Source: Maylandia zebra
Lineage: Eukaryota; Chordata; Actinopteri; Cichliformes; Cichlidae
Assembly: GCF_041146795.1 (NCBI RefSeq)
Contig: NC_135168.1
Span: 13,633,131-13,697,130, forward strand
DNA: 64,000 bases
Direction of reading: 5' to 3'
Each line of letters starts with the position of its first letter. Position 1 is the first letter of the stretch. Shown in pieces: positions 1 to 11,875 of the stretch. A model generated the notes under the pieces. That model ran no database searches, was not told where the DNA came from, and worked only from the letters and a program-made list of their open reading frames with translations. Made by a program: the position numbers and the translations under genes.

Positions 1-1204
1 TCTTGCCCGTGATGCCCCCCCACCACGATGCATTCTATTGGTTTGCACACTTACACACACCCAGCTGTGGTTTCCTGTTTTGCTGGACTCTGGAGAGCCC
101 CGCCTTTAACGCTCTTCTCTCACAGAGAGCAACAGAAAACTTGGAAAAACTCCAGATTGACTGAACTCAGTTCAAAGTTACCTTGACACCTTTAGATGTG
201 AGACGTAGTGATGGTCCGCTTGAAGCTGACGCTCCGGTGCGTGTGTCAGAAAGATCAACGCGCTGCTTCAGAAGCACCGTGTCGAGGCTTGATTCGTTTG
301 GCCAGAGTCACGTGATCAGTGACGTCTGAAGCTTCGTTTAGAACGTACCTTTTTTTAAATCGAACTTTATTGAAACACAATGAGTATACAACATACAAAC
401 AGATGAAGTTTACAAAAGAACAGAACATGAACATACAGAACCAGGAGTAAAAAAATGATGATATGAGTAGGCGAAAAAAATCAACATATAAATATTGTTC
501 TGAGAGGCTTTTTGTTGGTTGAGTCTGAAATTGATCGTATGTACAATTCATATCCTTATAAAACGGCAGAAATATGGTGTTTTATTAATAAACTTACATT
601 TATGGATATAAAATAGCTAAAAGTATTAACAAATTTTTTATAAAAAACATTTATCATTCTTCCTGGGGAACTTAAAGAAACAGAATAAAACATTTTCCAT
701 CGTAAAGAAAACTCCCTTAAAATATGGACAATAACAAAACTGCTAAATTCTTCCAGAATCTCTGTGTAGAGGAACCAAAAGAGATGTGCCACAGTTTCTG
801 GATGATCCCCACAGAAAGTTCAATTAGTATTTATGTCTCTTTTAAATGTTACCATATAGTGACTGGCTGGGTAACATTTATGAAGAATTTTATATGAGAT
901 TTCCTTCACCTTGTTCACAATTAGATATTTATGGGATCATCCAGACTGTCTTCCAGGTGATATCTGGAACATGTCGGTTCCAGTAAGATATTCTATATAT
1001 GGGAGAGACATGATATCTTCTTGGAATAAACTACATATTCTCTTATTGCTGTTACCAAGTTCCTGTGAAAAGCAGATTTTTCCCACTGCTGACTCAGCTG
1101 GATCAGGGAGAGTGACTGAGGCAGATATTGAGCTGTCAGTGTTTTTATATAACATTAAAGTCCCTGAGGGTATGGCACCAAGCACCATTGAGAATTCCCC
1201 AACA
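1..1204 (-). repeat. Left arm of a long inverted repeat (L1-type LINE 3' end plus flank)
   Basis: This stretch is the reverse complement of 15037-15759 joined to 24330-24816. Base 1 pairs with 24816, so the arm continues beyond the window. It holds the 3' end of the L1/Tx1-type LINE on the minus strand, including the reverse complement of its AATAAA and A-tail near 350-385, and then about 340 bases of non-LINE flank that also match. Similarity is high with scattered substitutions and a few indels, for example a 2-base indel near 173. It ends near 1204, where the sequences diverge abruptly. It lacks the Gypsy insertion present in the other arm, so it shows the empty site near 489. Confidence 0.9.
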
Positions 1205-4200
1205 CTGACGGGAAAATTATATAGTGTAAGGAATTCATTGTAAGTAAGTAGTACTCCCTCGTTAAATTTTAAAACTTAGTAGCGGCCGCCATTGTTGGCA
1301 GCTGAAATTTGGCTGGGCCGCGCTATGAATTCTGGGATATGGTGGGCCACGAAGGACACACCCGACCCATCCTTCAAACTCGGGGGAATGAAGGACGCAT
1401 TTGAAGGAGTCGAGGAATCGGGACAGCCTTCGTCGCCTGGCTGTGACGTCATCGGCCTTCAAATGCAGCCTCCGGAGGATGCAGCCGACGTTTTGGGACA
1501 CAGCTTGTGTGTCTTTGTTGGTCATGTGACCTCCCAGGGACTACACATGGAAACGAGCAGTTTAGCTCAAATCTGGCAGGTTTCCATCGTCTGTTTTTGT
1601 CCTGATGTCCATGAACATGAACACTGTCCCTGTCAAACACGTCCAGATAATCTGATCCAGTGTTGTTCTTCTTCTGTGGTGTTTGTGATGGAGCTGCTGA
1701 TCCTGATGTCCTCCACCAAGGGGGCAGCAAATTCAGCTGACTGTCATCATTTATTAAAAAGATGTAACAATGTGACATAATGCAATATAATAGTGTCAGT
1801 TACACATTGTGGGTTGCACTGTGGCCAGAATGGACATTACCTCCTGCCTAATGGAAGCTGTCAGCCATCCTGCAACCATGAATTAGATAAGCAGAAGTGA
1901 AGGGATTGTTAACAACAATTTAATAATAAAATGTAATGTGATAGTTGCACTTTATTAGCTCCCCACAATCGTATGAATAATAACCATGAATGCACTGCAT
2001 GCTCATAGCAAGTTCTTTAGGTTTAAAGTGAGATCCTGCTTTAAAGGGCGCTTCATCTGCTGGGAATGACATGTTTCTTCTAGTATGTAAGGCTCAGCCC
2101 ATCTTACTGGGACTTACTTTTGTAGATCCACATGCTCTAAACCTGCTGCTCCATGATTGGTGCAGAAGCTTTAAGCTACTATTAACAAATAATGACCATG
2201 GACTTAGTTGTTACTACAATAACTTATCATTGAGCAACTTGTATATTTAATTTTACTTGTAAAACTATGCAAGTAGAATTGAATGGGGCACAGTGAGCTG
2301 AGCACAGGCCCACTCTGTGACACTCAGAGGTTTGTGGATATCATACTGAGAGTATTGGACACAGTGCAGCCAGCTTGCAGCCACTTTCCCACCACTTTAG
2401 CACAATGTTTACATGAGACTCAGCCACACTAATGTTCCTGGGCAGACATGTGGTGCAGCATGGCTGATGGCACTGTACCTGCAGCTGTCATGGACAAGAA
2501 CCACTCAATACCTCACCCAAGCCAAGCCTGTGCTGATGTTGTGATCTGAGACCGAGACACTAACCCAGGATCAGGATATGATGTTGTGAGAGTTTCACTA
2601 AGAATTAGCTCTGATTACAAGATTTCAATCTATCGTAACTCTAATTTGTATTTACTTCAGTTTGTTCATCTTGGAGCTGTGTGCAGCTGAGGACAGTCTT
2701 ATTATTACCAGGTGAGGATATGTAACAGCCACAGTCTGTAGAGATGATGTCACCATGGAGTGGTGATGTCACTGGAGCTGCCAATATGTGCTCCAGCCAA
2801 AGCTACACCAGAGGGTTGTGCTGTGTAACAGGTTGGTGCAGGTGGTGTTATCTACATTTGAACATTAGGCAACAGTCTCATGAAGACACTTTCTATTGTT
2901 CACTAAAGACCAACAATAACAGAGACAAAGGGAGAGCAGCAGAACTAGTGCTAACAATTAGCACTGCTAGCCTGCCCACCAACACCAGCTAATGTTCTAA
3001 AAACGATGATCAATGATTTTGCTGTAACGGCTCCAGCTGTCTGTGTCAGGGACACGTTGGAGATGAAGTGAGTGATCCAGTGACAAAGGTTTGGAAACCT
3101 GCAGTCAGCTGAGACTAAAGGAGTCACCTGACCGAGAGACCAAATGTTTCACTGAGAACGTCCAGATGAACAGAATCAACCTTTGGGATAATCTGTTCCA
3201 CACATCCATGTTTCACTTACTGCATTATATTTCCTCATTGCTGTGCACACAGGCCTGTGGCTTATAACCAACTCCAAGTTCAGACTCAGAGGCTGCTGAA
3301 GCTGTTTTCTGGAACAGAGACGTGTTGGATATAAAACCAACTCTTCTTTATGTGTCAGCACTGAGGAAAGGAGCAGCTTCGTTTCTAAGTGTATGAAGGA
3401 CTGTAGCAGTGTGTGTGTGAGCTTTATTTCACAGACAGAACCATGTCAAAAACACAACTTCAGGTAAAAACAATACAAAATCAAAGAGTCTGATCAGAAG
3501 GATTAAACAGAGGAGTGTGGGACTGTTTTTAACAGACAGCAGGTTAAGCCAGGCTGGAGGAGTAAACTGAGCCTCGGTGTGAGCAGCAGTGTGTTTGACA
3601 GGAAGCTGAGATAAACAGTCTGGAGCCCATTTAGTGCTTCATATGAAAGTGTGAGGATTTGAAAGCAAATCTAAAATCAAGCAGGAGTCAGTGTGAGAAT
3701 GATTTGTGCTTTTCCTCAGTCAGATGCTGGGAGTTTCAGTTCATCCATGTTCAGCGTGCTGTGCTTTGTGTAACAGGAGAATATGACAGTATAAATCAAG
3801 TCTTCATGTCACTGAAAGCCTCCACAGTCTGCTATGGAGGTGCATCAGTTTGGATTTACAAGAAGAACATTTCTTAAACCTGCCACAAGATGGCGCTCCA
3901 ACAGAAGGGATGTCCACAGTGTAACACAGACACACACATACTGTGTGAATGTGTGAGTGAATGGGCTTTCAACACAAGGCTTCTGCTGCTACCTTTAATG
4001 ACATAATTAGCTAACAAGAACAAACTGTTAATTACCACCAAAGAACGGCTCCAGATTTTAGCTGCTGACCATTTTGTGAAACGTTGATTACATCAGCTTA
4101 TTGTTGATTTTTCAACCTTAATATCAGCTGCTTTAAAGGAGCCTGGTTCTCTGGCAGTAACACTTTTCTTCACTAGATGCAGTGCAGGCACAGTCTGTGT

Positions 4201-5630
4201 TTCTAAACTACACACTAATGTTCATTGTTGTGCAGCTAAATCCTCCCTCTGGATGGGAAGAATCCCTGTCAGGCTTCAAACACCTGGCTTGGTGTTCTGG
4301 AGCTAATGTGTCACCTGTGAGGACTCTGAGATGAACACACAGCAGACACTTCAGTTCTCCGTCTGTGTGTCCTCAGTTTCCCAGCATGCCTTGGCTGTGG
4401 TGGTGGAGGTGAATGAGGGGGAACATGCTGCTCTGTCAGCACTCAGGTTTCATACCTGGTGATCTCAGAGGACAAAGCGGCGTTACAGCAGCGCACGTTG
4501 ATGAGACCTGATGCTCTGAACAGTTCAGACTTCAGCCTCACTCTGAGAAAACAAACGACTGACTGTCAGCAGCAACTACACCTGCTCCATCAGTGACGGA
4601 GAGAAGAACTGAGACTGAGAGACATACAGCTGCAGGTCAAAGGTCAGAAACGCCCGCTCTTTGTACGGGTCAGGAGTTAGTACTGCAGAGGTCAGAGGTC
4701 AGCTTGCTGACAAACCATTTGAAACAGTTTGGAGCTAAAAGCACAACAGCAGAGGAAAGAAGAGACACTGCAGAGATGATGCAAAATATTGTGTTTTGTT
4801 CTCAGCTGTCAAAAAGTGTAACACACGTGTTCCAGCACAGCCTTTGTGTACTTTCACTTCTCCATACTGTCCATTGGAAATCCTGTTTGTTACTTTTTGA
4901 TTTCAGTCCATGTGTCCAAAGCAAACTTCTGTCCCACACTTTCTCTGCTGACTCTTCACCGATGCTCAGATGATCTCAGATGATTTCACCAGAACTCATC
5001 AAAATTCGGGCTCCACAGAAACCCAGACGTCACTAAACAAGCGTAACAAGCAAAGTGAAAACTGGTCGTTCAGCTTTATTGACCAAAGATAAGCTCACAT
5101 GTCACCTCATGACACAGACACTTATTTCCACAGCATGCACGAGGACTGACAATAAGTGTCTATAAAGCCACTTCTATCTGCCACACCTGTGCTTCTGTCA
5201 TGGTTGCTCTCCTCTCACTCTGTCATTTATCCACAGTCTGCCTCCCTCTGCTCCGTCAGCTGACGTCCTCTCTACACCACCTGCTGTGTTTTATCCTGCA
5301 AAAACACATTTAAGAAGCGTTGCACCGAGTAACGGGAGTAACTGGTGTAAAATCCATTTAAAGGAGGTGGTGCTGAGTGCTGTGACTGGGGTCCCACCAC
5401 TGACATCACGGGTGGAGGACATGTTGGAAAACTGCTACAAAGTGCTGTGCAGCCAGCAGAGCTTACAGTCTGTCCTGTGTGTCATACAGGCTCTCACACT
5501 TAGTGTTTCTGTGACACATTGAAGAGAAGTTTGTGTTGTTCACAGTTGTGCTTGTACTGAGTGACAGCTGACATGACCTAACAGGAATAATGTGTCTGTG
5601 CTGAATGAGAAGTAACACACAATGAAGTCT
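1205..5630. other. Intergenic region, no gene recognised
   Basis: Only short open frames without recognisable domains or convincing splice structure are seen. About 1280-1540 is a GC-rich block unlike its surroundings and may be part of an unrecognised transposon. The rest is AT-rich sequence with no clear coding signal. Confidence 0.6.
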
Positions 5631-5950
5631 TGATGCATCTCAATCATCCAGGAAAGTGAGTCTGTTGCTTCTGTTCATCTGGACGCAGCGTTTTGTGGGA
5701 GAAACGTGTCGTCATCATCAGGTGACGTCTTCAGTCTCAGCTGCAGGTTTCAGTCTTACAAACAGGACATTTGCATAAAGACTGAAAGCAGCTGCAGGAA
5801 CGATGGGCTGGGAGCTCCGTTCCTTCATCTTAATTATGCAGATTCTCAGGACCATTGATCAACAACCACTGATCCATGTCCATGAGTCCCATTCACAGAG
5901 ATGTGGGAATGGCTGCAGTCACAGCATGTAAGATGGAAATAAATGAGAAG
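5631..5950 (-). repeat. Penelope-like element 3' tail, diverged copy
   Basis: The block runs colinearly with 49831-50145: both contain a CATCATCAGGTGAC core, then CAGTCTCAGCTG, a motif around GGACATTTG, AATGGGCTGGGAG or its variant, and CACAGCATGTAAGATGG. In the second copy the block abuts reverse-strand coding sequence resembling the endonuclease region of a Penelope-like (Neptune-type) element, so this is inferred to be the noncoding tail of the same family. Confidence 0.6.
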
Positions 5951-6599
5951 TATTTAGCTGAAGTGGATTTGATTTATGTTACTTCTTTTTTAACTTGTAG
6001 TTCTACATTGGAAGATTATTGTGATATTGAAATATAAAAATACATTTATATTCTATTATTTTCTCAAAATAAGCGTCACACTCGTGGAAGCCGGTGTAGC
6101 CGCCGAAACGCCTGCATTTATGGAGACTTTCAGCCCCAGGTAGGCCAGTTATGGATCTTGGATCCACATTATGTCAGCAGCTGTTCTCCACCGTGAACTG
6201 TGTTCAAACAAACACGCTCACGCCTCACAGACGACAGCTTACAGTCCTGTAGAGATAAAGTGACTTCGTACAGCCCCGACTTGCAGACGCTGTGCGCAGA
6301 GGTTCAGGAGCAGAAGTCCCGTTGTAAACATATCACGGCAGACCCGACGATGTTTGCATGAACGCGCTTTTTTTAAAAGTCAGGTCAAGGCTCCAAAAGC
6401 CCAAAGGCGATATAACAGTTTGTGTTTGCTACATGGATCATTGTAGTTCAGCTTTCCTTTGTTATATTTCTTTAAGAGCTCAAAATGTGTTCATTACATA
6501 AATCAAATGTAATTTTCTCTGTAGCACTTCATGGATTTCATAAGCAACACACTGTAGTTGTTCACACAAAGCATAAAGGTAAAAACAATATACACAGTG

Positions 6600-6719
6600 T
6601 TATCTTCATTTTAGATGTCACAAAGTATTTGCGGCTCCCAGTGTTTTCCCGAACCCTGACCCTTTGCGTGGAAACCGGGTCCAAAAGGCTCTTTGGGTGT
6701 TAAAGGTTGCTGACCCCTG
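6600..6719. mobile_element. End of a non-autonomous hAT-type element
   Basis: The segment ends with GGTTGCTGACCCCTG, whose reverse complement CAGGGGTCAGCAACC is a typical hAT (Charlie/SPIN-like) terminus. The other end and the 8-bp target duplication were not located, so the extent is a guess. Confidence 0.45.
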
Positions 6720-6845
6720 CACTAGGCCCAACTGACACATATATTTGATTCCAAATACAAAAAATAATGTGTAACCTGCTGGAAGAATGTAGGAGGTTGA
6801 GACAGGATCTCAACACTTGGTGTCTGCAACAAAAGACAACAATAT

Positions 6846-7003
6846 GTGGGCCGATCGTGGCTCAAGAGTTGGCAGCTCGTCTTGTAATCGGAAGGTTGCC
6901 GGTTCGAGCCCCGGCTTGGACAGTCTCGGTCGTTGTGTCCTTGGGCAAAAAAGCACTTTGGGGTCCTTAGGGACGAGTAAAGCGCTCTACAAATACAGGC
7001 CAT
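6846..7003 (+). repeat. tRNA-derived SINE
   Basis: A tRNA-like head carries an A-box-like segment near 6858-6875 (GGCTCAAGAGTTGGCAGCTC) and a good pol III B box, GGTTCGAGCCC, at 6901-6911. A non-tRNA body follows (GGACAGTCTCGGTCGTTGTG, then TTGGGCAAAAAAGCACTTTG). The body matches, in reverse orientation, the SINE at 56703-56773 plus 58336-58500. The acceptor-stem and anticodon structure of a functional tRNA is not convincing. Confidence 0.75.
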
Positions 7004-7242
7004 GTAATGGCAGAAACATTCTCTAGTGTAAATCCTGACTAGTTCATTAACTACAGATCAGTTTCAGTGAACATTATTCACAGAGGGATCTGAGTTCCTT
7101 ATACCAGACTCTACAGAAACTGTAACACTGTGCAGCTCTGCGACTCAACAATATGACAACAATGTAACACACACTAGAATCATCAAATAAAGCCCCACTA
7201 ACCACTAGAACTAGAACTAACTAACTAGCACTGGACACTTGC

Positions 7243-7960
7243 ATATTAGAGATTTCTACCACCATAGGAGGCAGGATATCATCCTTGAACCAGAGCATCC
7301 AGCCCTCAATTTCGGACATAAAAAGCGACGTGGCCAGGCATGATAACACTTTGACTGAACTGCAGGACTGTGCCTCGAACCACTCTGACACCATCGCCAC
7401 TCTCCAGGCCACTGTGGAGCGTTTGTCTGCGGAGGTAAAGAAGTTAGATGAGAGATGTGGAGCTCTTGAGGCGCTCCAGGAGGAATCATTTAAGAACTGC
7501 AGGAATACCAGAAGGCACAGAGGGACCCAAGATGACTGAGTTGGTTCACACCTGTTGGCGGAGGCGCTATCTCTCGAGGAGAAGCCACTCATCGATCGAG
7601 CACATAGAGCGAATCGCCAGCGTCCCAAACAAAGTCATCTTCCTCATCATCTTGAGATTGCACTACTACCACATTGGTGAGGAAATTCTGCTGAAAGCTG
7701 CAGAGAACAAGAACCTGATGTATAAGGGTTTTTAAAATAAACATCCTCCCAGATTTCCCTCCCTCTGTTGGAAACGCAGAGCCGCATTTGCAAATATGAG
7801 AGGAAGACTACGTGGGATGACCGGCGTCAGGTACAGACTGCTATACCCTGCAAAGCTGTTAGTGACCCATGGTGATGTGAGGAAAAGCTTTAGCGATCCC
7901 AAAGAGACCGTAGACTACGCGGAGAAGCACCTCTCCCACCCACCTTCAAATGTATTAAAA
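7243..7960 (+). pseudogene. L1/Tx1-type LINE ORF1 remnant
   Basis: Three successive reading frames together resemble fish L1 ORF1p. The first (7285-7500) is a heptad-rich coiled coil around DIKSDVARHDNTLTELQD and LERLSAEVKKLDER-like text. The next frame gives an RRM-like start, LRTAGIPEGTEGPKMTEL. From 7796 a C-terminal piece ends with DPKETVDYAEKHL. Frame changes and stops make it non-functional. ORF1p normally binds LINE RNA as a chaperone. No ORF2 follows directly; the nearest L1-like ORF2 starts at about 13200, and the two need not belong together. Confidence 0.65.
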
Positions 7961-8547
7961 GCAAGGATATATCTATATGTCTAACGCTGACACAGCACTG
8001 TGTTTCTTCTTTTCCCTTTATATTCCATGTAAAGGTGAATATGGAGCGTTTATGGAGCTCGTTTATTGACCAGCTGTCAGTTAGAAGGTAAGAGTTACTA
8101 GGTTAACAGAGGTTAGCAGTAACAGTACGGGGAAGTATATTGTGTTGTTCTTTTGTTGGTTTTTATTTTATCCTACTTTACTTTGTTATTTTGATTTTAC
8201 CTGTTGTGAGTGCTTCCCGTAATTCTCCTTTTTCTTGCGCCGCTGCGGCCAGAGTTCACAACATTACATATTTTTGTATCTATAAACAGGAAGCTGACAC
8301 TCTCCAGACTTTATCAAAGGTGTGAGCGTCACAGCAGAGGCCTTTGTGTCAACGTAGCTGAAGACAAAACACAGAAACACATGAAGGAGATTTTCCTGGC
8401 CTGGATTTTATACAAATATTCTGCAGTACATCAAAAATGAAAGAAAACCATTAGTCAACATATGAACATCACCTCTGAAGTTACAGAGCTTTGATTGGAG
8501 ACACAGCTAAGCGTTTTGCATTTTGCATAATTAATTACATAATTAAT

Positions 8548-8800
8548 TATGTAACCATAAGGGCCTGAGGGTGCTGTGTTTGGAGTCTGCTGGTTACAGT
8601 GTGCAGGACCTCACAGGCTGCTGCAGCGTTAGCAGAGGGCGGGACATACACAGCTATCATAATCACGTGTGTAAACTCTCGTGGTAGATAGTACGGTCTC
8701 ATGCTAACCGCTAGCAGCTCAATGTCCTTACAGCATAGCGTCTCTTTGATAGAGAAATGCCCAGAGTTACACCATCTATCGTTCACAAACACAGCCAGAC
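8548..8800 (-). pseudogene. Non-LTR retrotransposon endonuclease fragment
   Basis: The reverse strand encodes a short APE-type endonuclease fragment: FVNDRWCN, then IELLAVSMRPYYLPREF, then VYVPPSANAAAACEVL, with QTQHPQALMV at the end. This pattern is typical of fish LINE endonucleases just before the GDFN motif. Both ends are truncated and no reverse transcriptase is attached. Clade not assigned. Confidence 0.6.
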
Positions 8801-8841
8801 CCCCTCCTCCCTTCTTACCACTCTCCGCTGTTCTGTCATAA

Positions 8842-8988
8842 GAGGCTCAGCAGCTAAAGCAGCACACCTGGGTCTCCCAGCCTATTAAAAGCAGCCCTTT
8901 GCTTCACCTGCTTCACTAAACATTATTATTTTAAGCAGAGTGGTGTGATTTATGTAGGCATTGCTGTGTGACAGGAGGACTTTTCTTG
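8842..8988 (+). repeat. Dispersed repeat, copy 1 of 2
   Basis: Nearly identical in reverse orientation to 42013-42166, sharing GGTCTCCCAGCCTATTAAAA, the CCTGCTTCACTAAACATTATT segment and GGCATTGCTGTGTGACAGG. Family not recognised; it lies directly downstream of the LINE endonuclease fragment. Confidence 0.75.
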
Positions 8989-9691
8989 CACACCCACCAA
9001 ATGAGGGCGCACATGCTTCCACGCCCACTGGTGACTGCACACATCCTTTCAAGGAAGCATTTCATTCATCCCTAACAAATGGAACAAAACACTGTGCAGC
9101 GTGTTCAGGTTTGAACGTGGCCCTGGCCTCTCTCTGCATCCACCTGGCACATGCAACACACATCCACTCCCTGCTGAGCTGCTTGTATTTGATGTGTTGA
9201 AGTTTTGGTAAAGTTTGAATAAATTCCACTTTATTTATAGGAACATTTCATCTGTGGACTCCTGCTTCCCCTCTCCTTGAGCCAGTTTGTGACGGGAACA
9301 TGACATAAGAAAAGTAATTTATCCCTTTTTGATTCTGTGTATCTGGCGCTCATCCAGTGAGTTCACACTTGGCAGAAACAGACTGAATTTGTCTGGAGAA
9401 CTTTGGCTTCAGCCAAGTTAGATAAACACACTGTGTCTCTGTCAAAACAGCAGTGTAGTTGTGGCACCCCTGTGAGGGAATGACCACATGAATATTATTT
9501 TGTGTAAAACACTCATGTAACGGGACATTTTTCATTGCTATATGTATTTATTTTCAGTTTCTTTAAGAGGATAGAAAATCCATGTAACAGGGATTCATTT
9601 TATGTTAGAAAGCAGTGAGGGCGGAACTTTGGTGCTTGCTCCGGGGTTTCGGGGAGCAGTAAGTGGAGCCCACCTTCCGCTGCTTCCTCAG

Positions 9692-9760
9692 ACACGTTCT
9701 GGAGGAAAGCAGAGACGCATCGTGTCTTCCTTACTCTGCTCTTCACCTGCTTTTACAGGT
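9692..9760 (+). repeat. 69-bp perfect direct repeat, copy 1
   Basis: Identical to 10461-10529. It begins ACACGTTCTGGAGG and ends CTGCTTTTACAGGT. The last bases look like a splice acceptor, but no coding sequence follows that I recognise. Confidence 0.9.
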
Positions 9761-10460
9761 CGGTACACGGTGCTCGCACCGAAAATGTTGTTTATTGTCA
9801 CCATGGTTACCCACGTTAATGTGAATGGGAGAGTTAAGGCGGTCCGCCAAAGTTATTTATATGTAAACACGGGAGAAAACCAGAGGAGTGTCCCGCGCGA
9901 CCGCACCGCGAGCCCGCTCGTTAGGTGGAGCGCTCGTGAAGCAGAGTCAGTGCGCTCCTATGCTCTGTGCAAACGTGTTGTAATGCTCCAATCAAATCAG
10001 TTCTGTGAGATGTGAATGTTAATAGTTCTGTTAAAGTGACTGAGTAGATTAGCTAGTGTAACACAAGCACTCTGAGCAACTCTGTGTAGCTAACAGAGGC
10101 ATTCATGGGTTGATTCAACAAGCTGTGTTTCATGATGCACTAAATAGTGATTTTGCCAGTAAATTACTGGAGGGAACAAATGTAATGTATTTACCAATGC
10201 TGTTATTGAATAGAACTGTTTAGCCAGTAAGACACTGCAGAAGACAATGTGATGTGTTTATTGATATGATAAAAGGATGTAGCTGTTATGGAAAGAAGTG
10301 TGAACTTGAGAAACTGAACCAGTTAAAAAGAGTATATTTCACTGATGTTGTGAAATAAGTAAATGTAATTGATGTGAATGAGGAACCAGCTGAACAGTAT
10401 ATTGAAAGCTCATGTTTAGTGTTTTATAGCATTTATTTGTGTGAAATAAATCAGACTCAC

Positions 10461-10529
10461 ACACGTTCTGGAGGAAAGCAGAGACGCATCGTGTCTTCCT
10501 TACTCTGCTCTTCACCTGCTTTTACAGGT
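10461..10529 (+). repeat. 69-bp perfect direct repeat, copy 2
   Basis: Second copy of 9692-9760, with 700 bases between the copies. It could be a remnant of terminal repeats of an LTR element or a local duplication; no integrase, RT or primer-binding site was seen between the copies. Confidence 0.9.
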
Positions 10530-10837
10530 AACATATTTGTCATCGAGGTCTTCATCCTTGGGACCCGTAACATAGTAACTTCTTCATTGTTATACTTCTA
10601 TAGTTTTCCCATTTTGTGAGCTGTGGATGTGGAAAGTGTCTCAGTGACACATCCACATGAAAACGGCGTTACCTTCGTTCATTTGCACGTCAAATGAACG
10701 AGCTGTTTGGACTTTAACGTCACAGCTGATGCTTCGATACTCGAACTCAAGAGTTCAGCTTCCGCTCAGAGGTACAAGTACACACAGCAAAGATAAACGT
10801 GTACACAAGGTGGAACCCACAAGTGCACAGCTCCAAC

Positions 10838-10970
10838 CAGAGATGGGCAGTAATCCGATTACTTTTTTCAAGAAACGAGTAAAGTGAGGGATTACTATTG
10901 CAAAAAAGGTAATTAGATTACTGTTACTTTCCCGTAAGCACGCTGCGTTACTGCATTACTAAAACCGCAG
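10838..10970 (+). mobile_element. Left end of a hAT-like non-autonomous element
   Basis: It starts CAGAGATGGGCAGTAATC and continues with GATTACTTTTTTCAAG and repeated ATTACT/GTTACT motifs. This composition is typical of a very common fish hAT-derived repeat. No matching right end was found, so it is probably truncated. Confidence 0.5.
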
Positions 10971-11659
10971 CTGTGTGCAGATGAACAATGGATAATCTAT
11001 CGAGTGTGGAGAGAGTGTGAGCGTGCAGCGTTTAAAGCGTGGAAGCACTGACCTTACTTTGAGTTTGACTCTGTAAAAAGTGACAAAAACATTAGCGTCC
11101 GCTGTTCACTGCGTGGGAAGACAACATGCTCACTCACTATGTGTTAATGGGCACGCTTATTTATAACTTTGATAAAATGTCATAAAAATAATTCCATGCC
11201 AGCTCACCATTGGTGATCAGGTAGTTTCTGTTCCAGTTCCAGTCCCATAAATCATGAAGCTTGCTGCCAGAAAAGCTTCAAATCTCCTTTGAAAGCTGTT
11301 TGTGGTCTTGATTGTGGGAGCTTCAGTTGTCTGACTCCAGCTGCCACACAGTGCTCACTGATATCATTTGCAAAAACCCCAGTGTGACAATATTTATCAG
11401 GAAGTGACGACTTTTCTTTGAACATTTGCTAAGGCTAAGCTGTGCTTTCTACCACAGTTGGGAATTTCCTGGTTTACAACAAATTATTGTGTCAACACCG
11501 CATAAGATTTCAAACTACAGGAAACTCACTGGAGTTATAAGAGGCAGACAACGACACACACACCACATGCATGCTGTTGCTATTTATTGTGGATTAACCT
11601 GTCAAGGGCAAGAACAAAATAATTCTGCCTCAAATACAGGAAATCATAGCTTTCCTGTA

Positions 11660-11875
11660 TTTCCTCCATTGTTGGCATGCTGGTTAGTGCTGTTGCTCCA
11701 CAGTAAGAAGGTCCTGGGCTAAATTATCCATGAATGTAAACGGCTGTGTGTTTCTATCTGATAGACTGGTGAGCTGTCCAGGGTGTACCCTGCCTGGTAA
11801 CCTATCACTTCAGGGTTATTTCCCAGCCCTGCTGCAACCAGGATAGAGATAGGAGGATGGTGGTTGTTGTAGACC
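11660..11875 (+). repeat. Degenerate fish SINE-like repeat
   Basis: The order of motifs GGTTAGTGCTGTTGCTCCAC, AAGAAGGTCCTGGG, GACTGGTGAGCTGTCCAGGG and TGTACCCTGCCTGG matches a widespread fish repeat whose head resembles a tRNA gene. The sequence is heavily mutated. Confidence 0.6.

Noticed and set aside
1292..1780. 162-residue open frame in a GC-rich block
   Set aside because: No domain, no homology I recognise, overlapping frames on both strands, and repeat-like context; GC content alone can keep frames open.
6846..6925. Functional tRNA gene
   Set aside because: The B box is good, but the cloverleaf stems are poor and a SINE body follows; it is a tRNA-derived SINE head.
9602..10015. 137-residue open frame near the 69-bp repeat
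   Set aside because: No recognisable domain; composition changes along it and half lies in a repeated segment.
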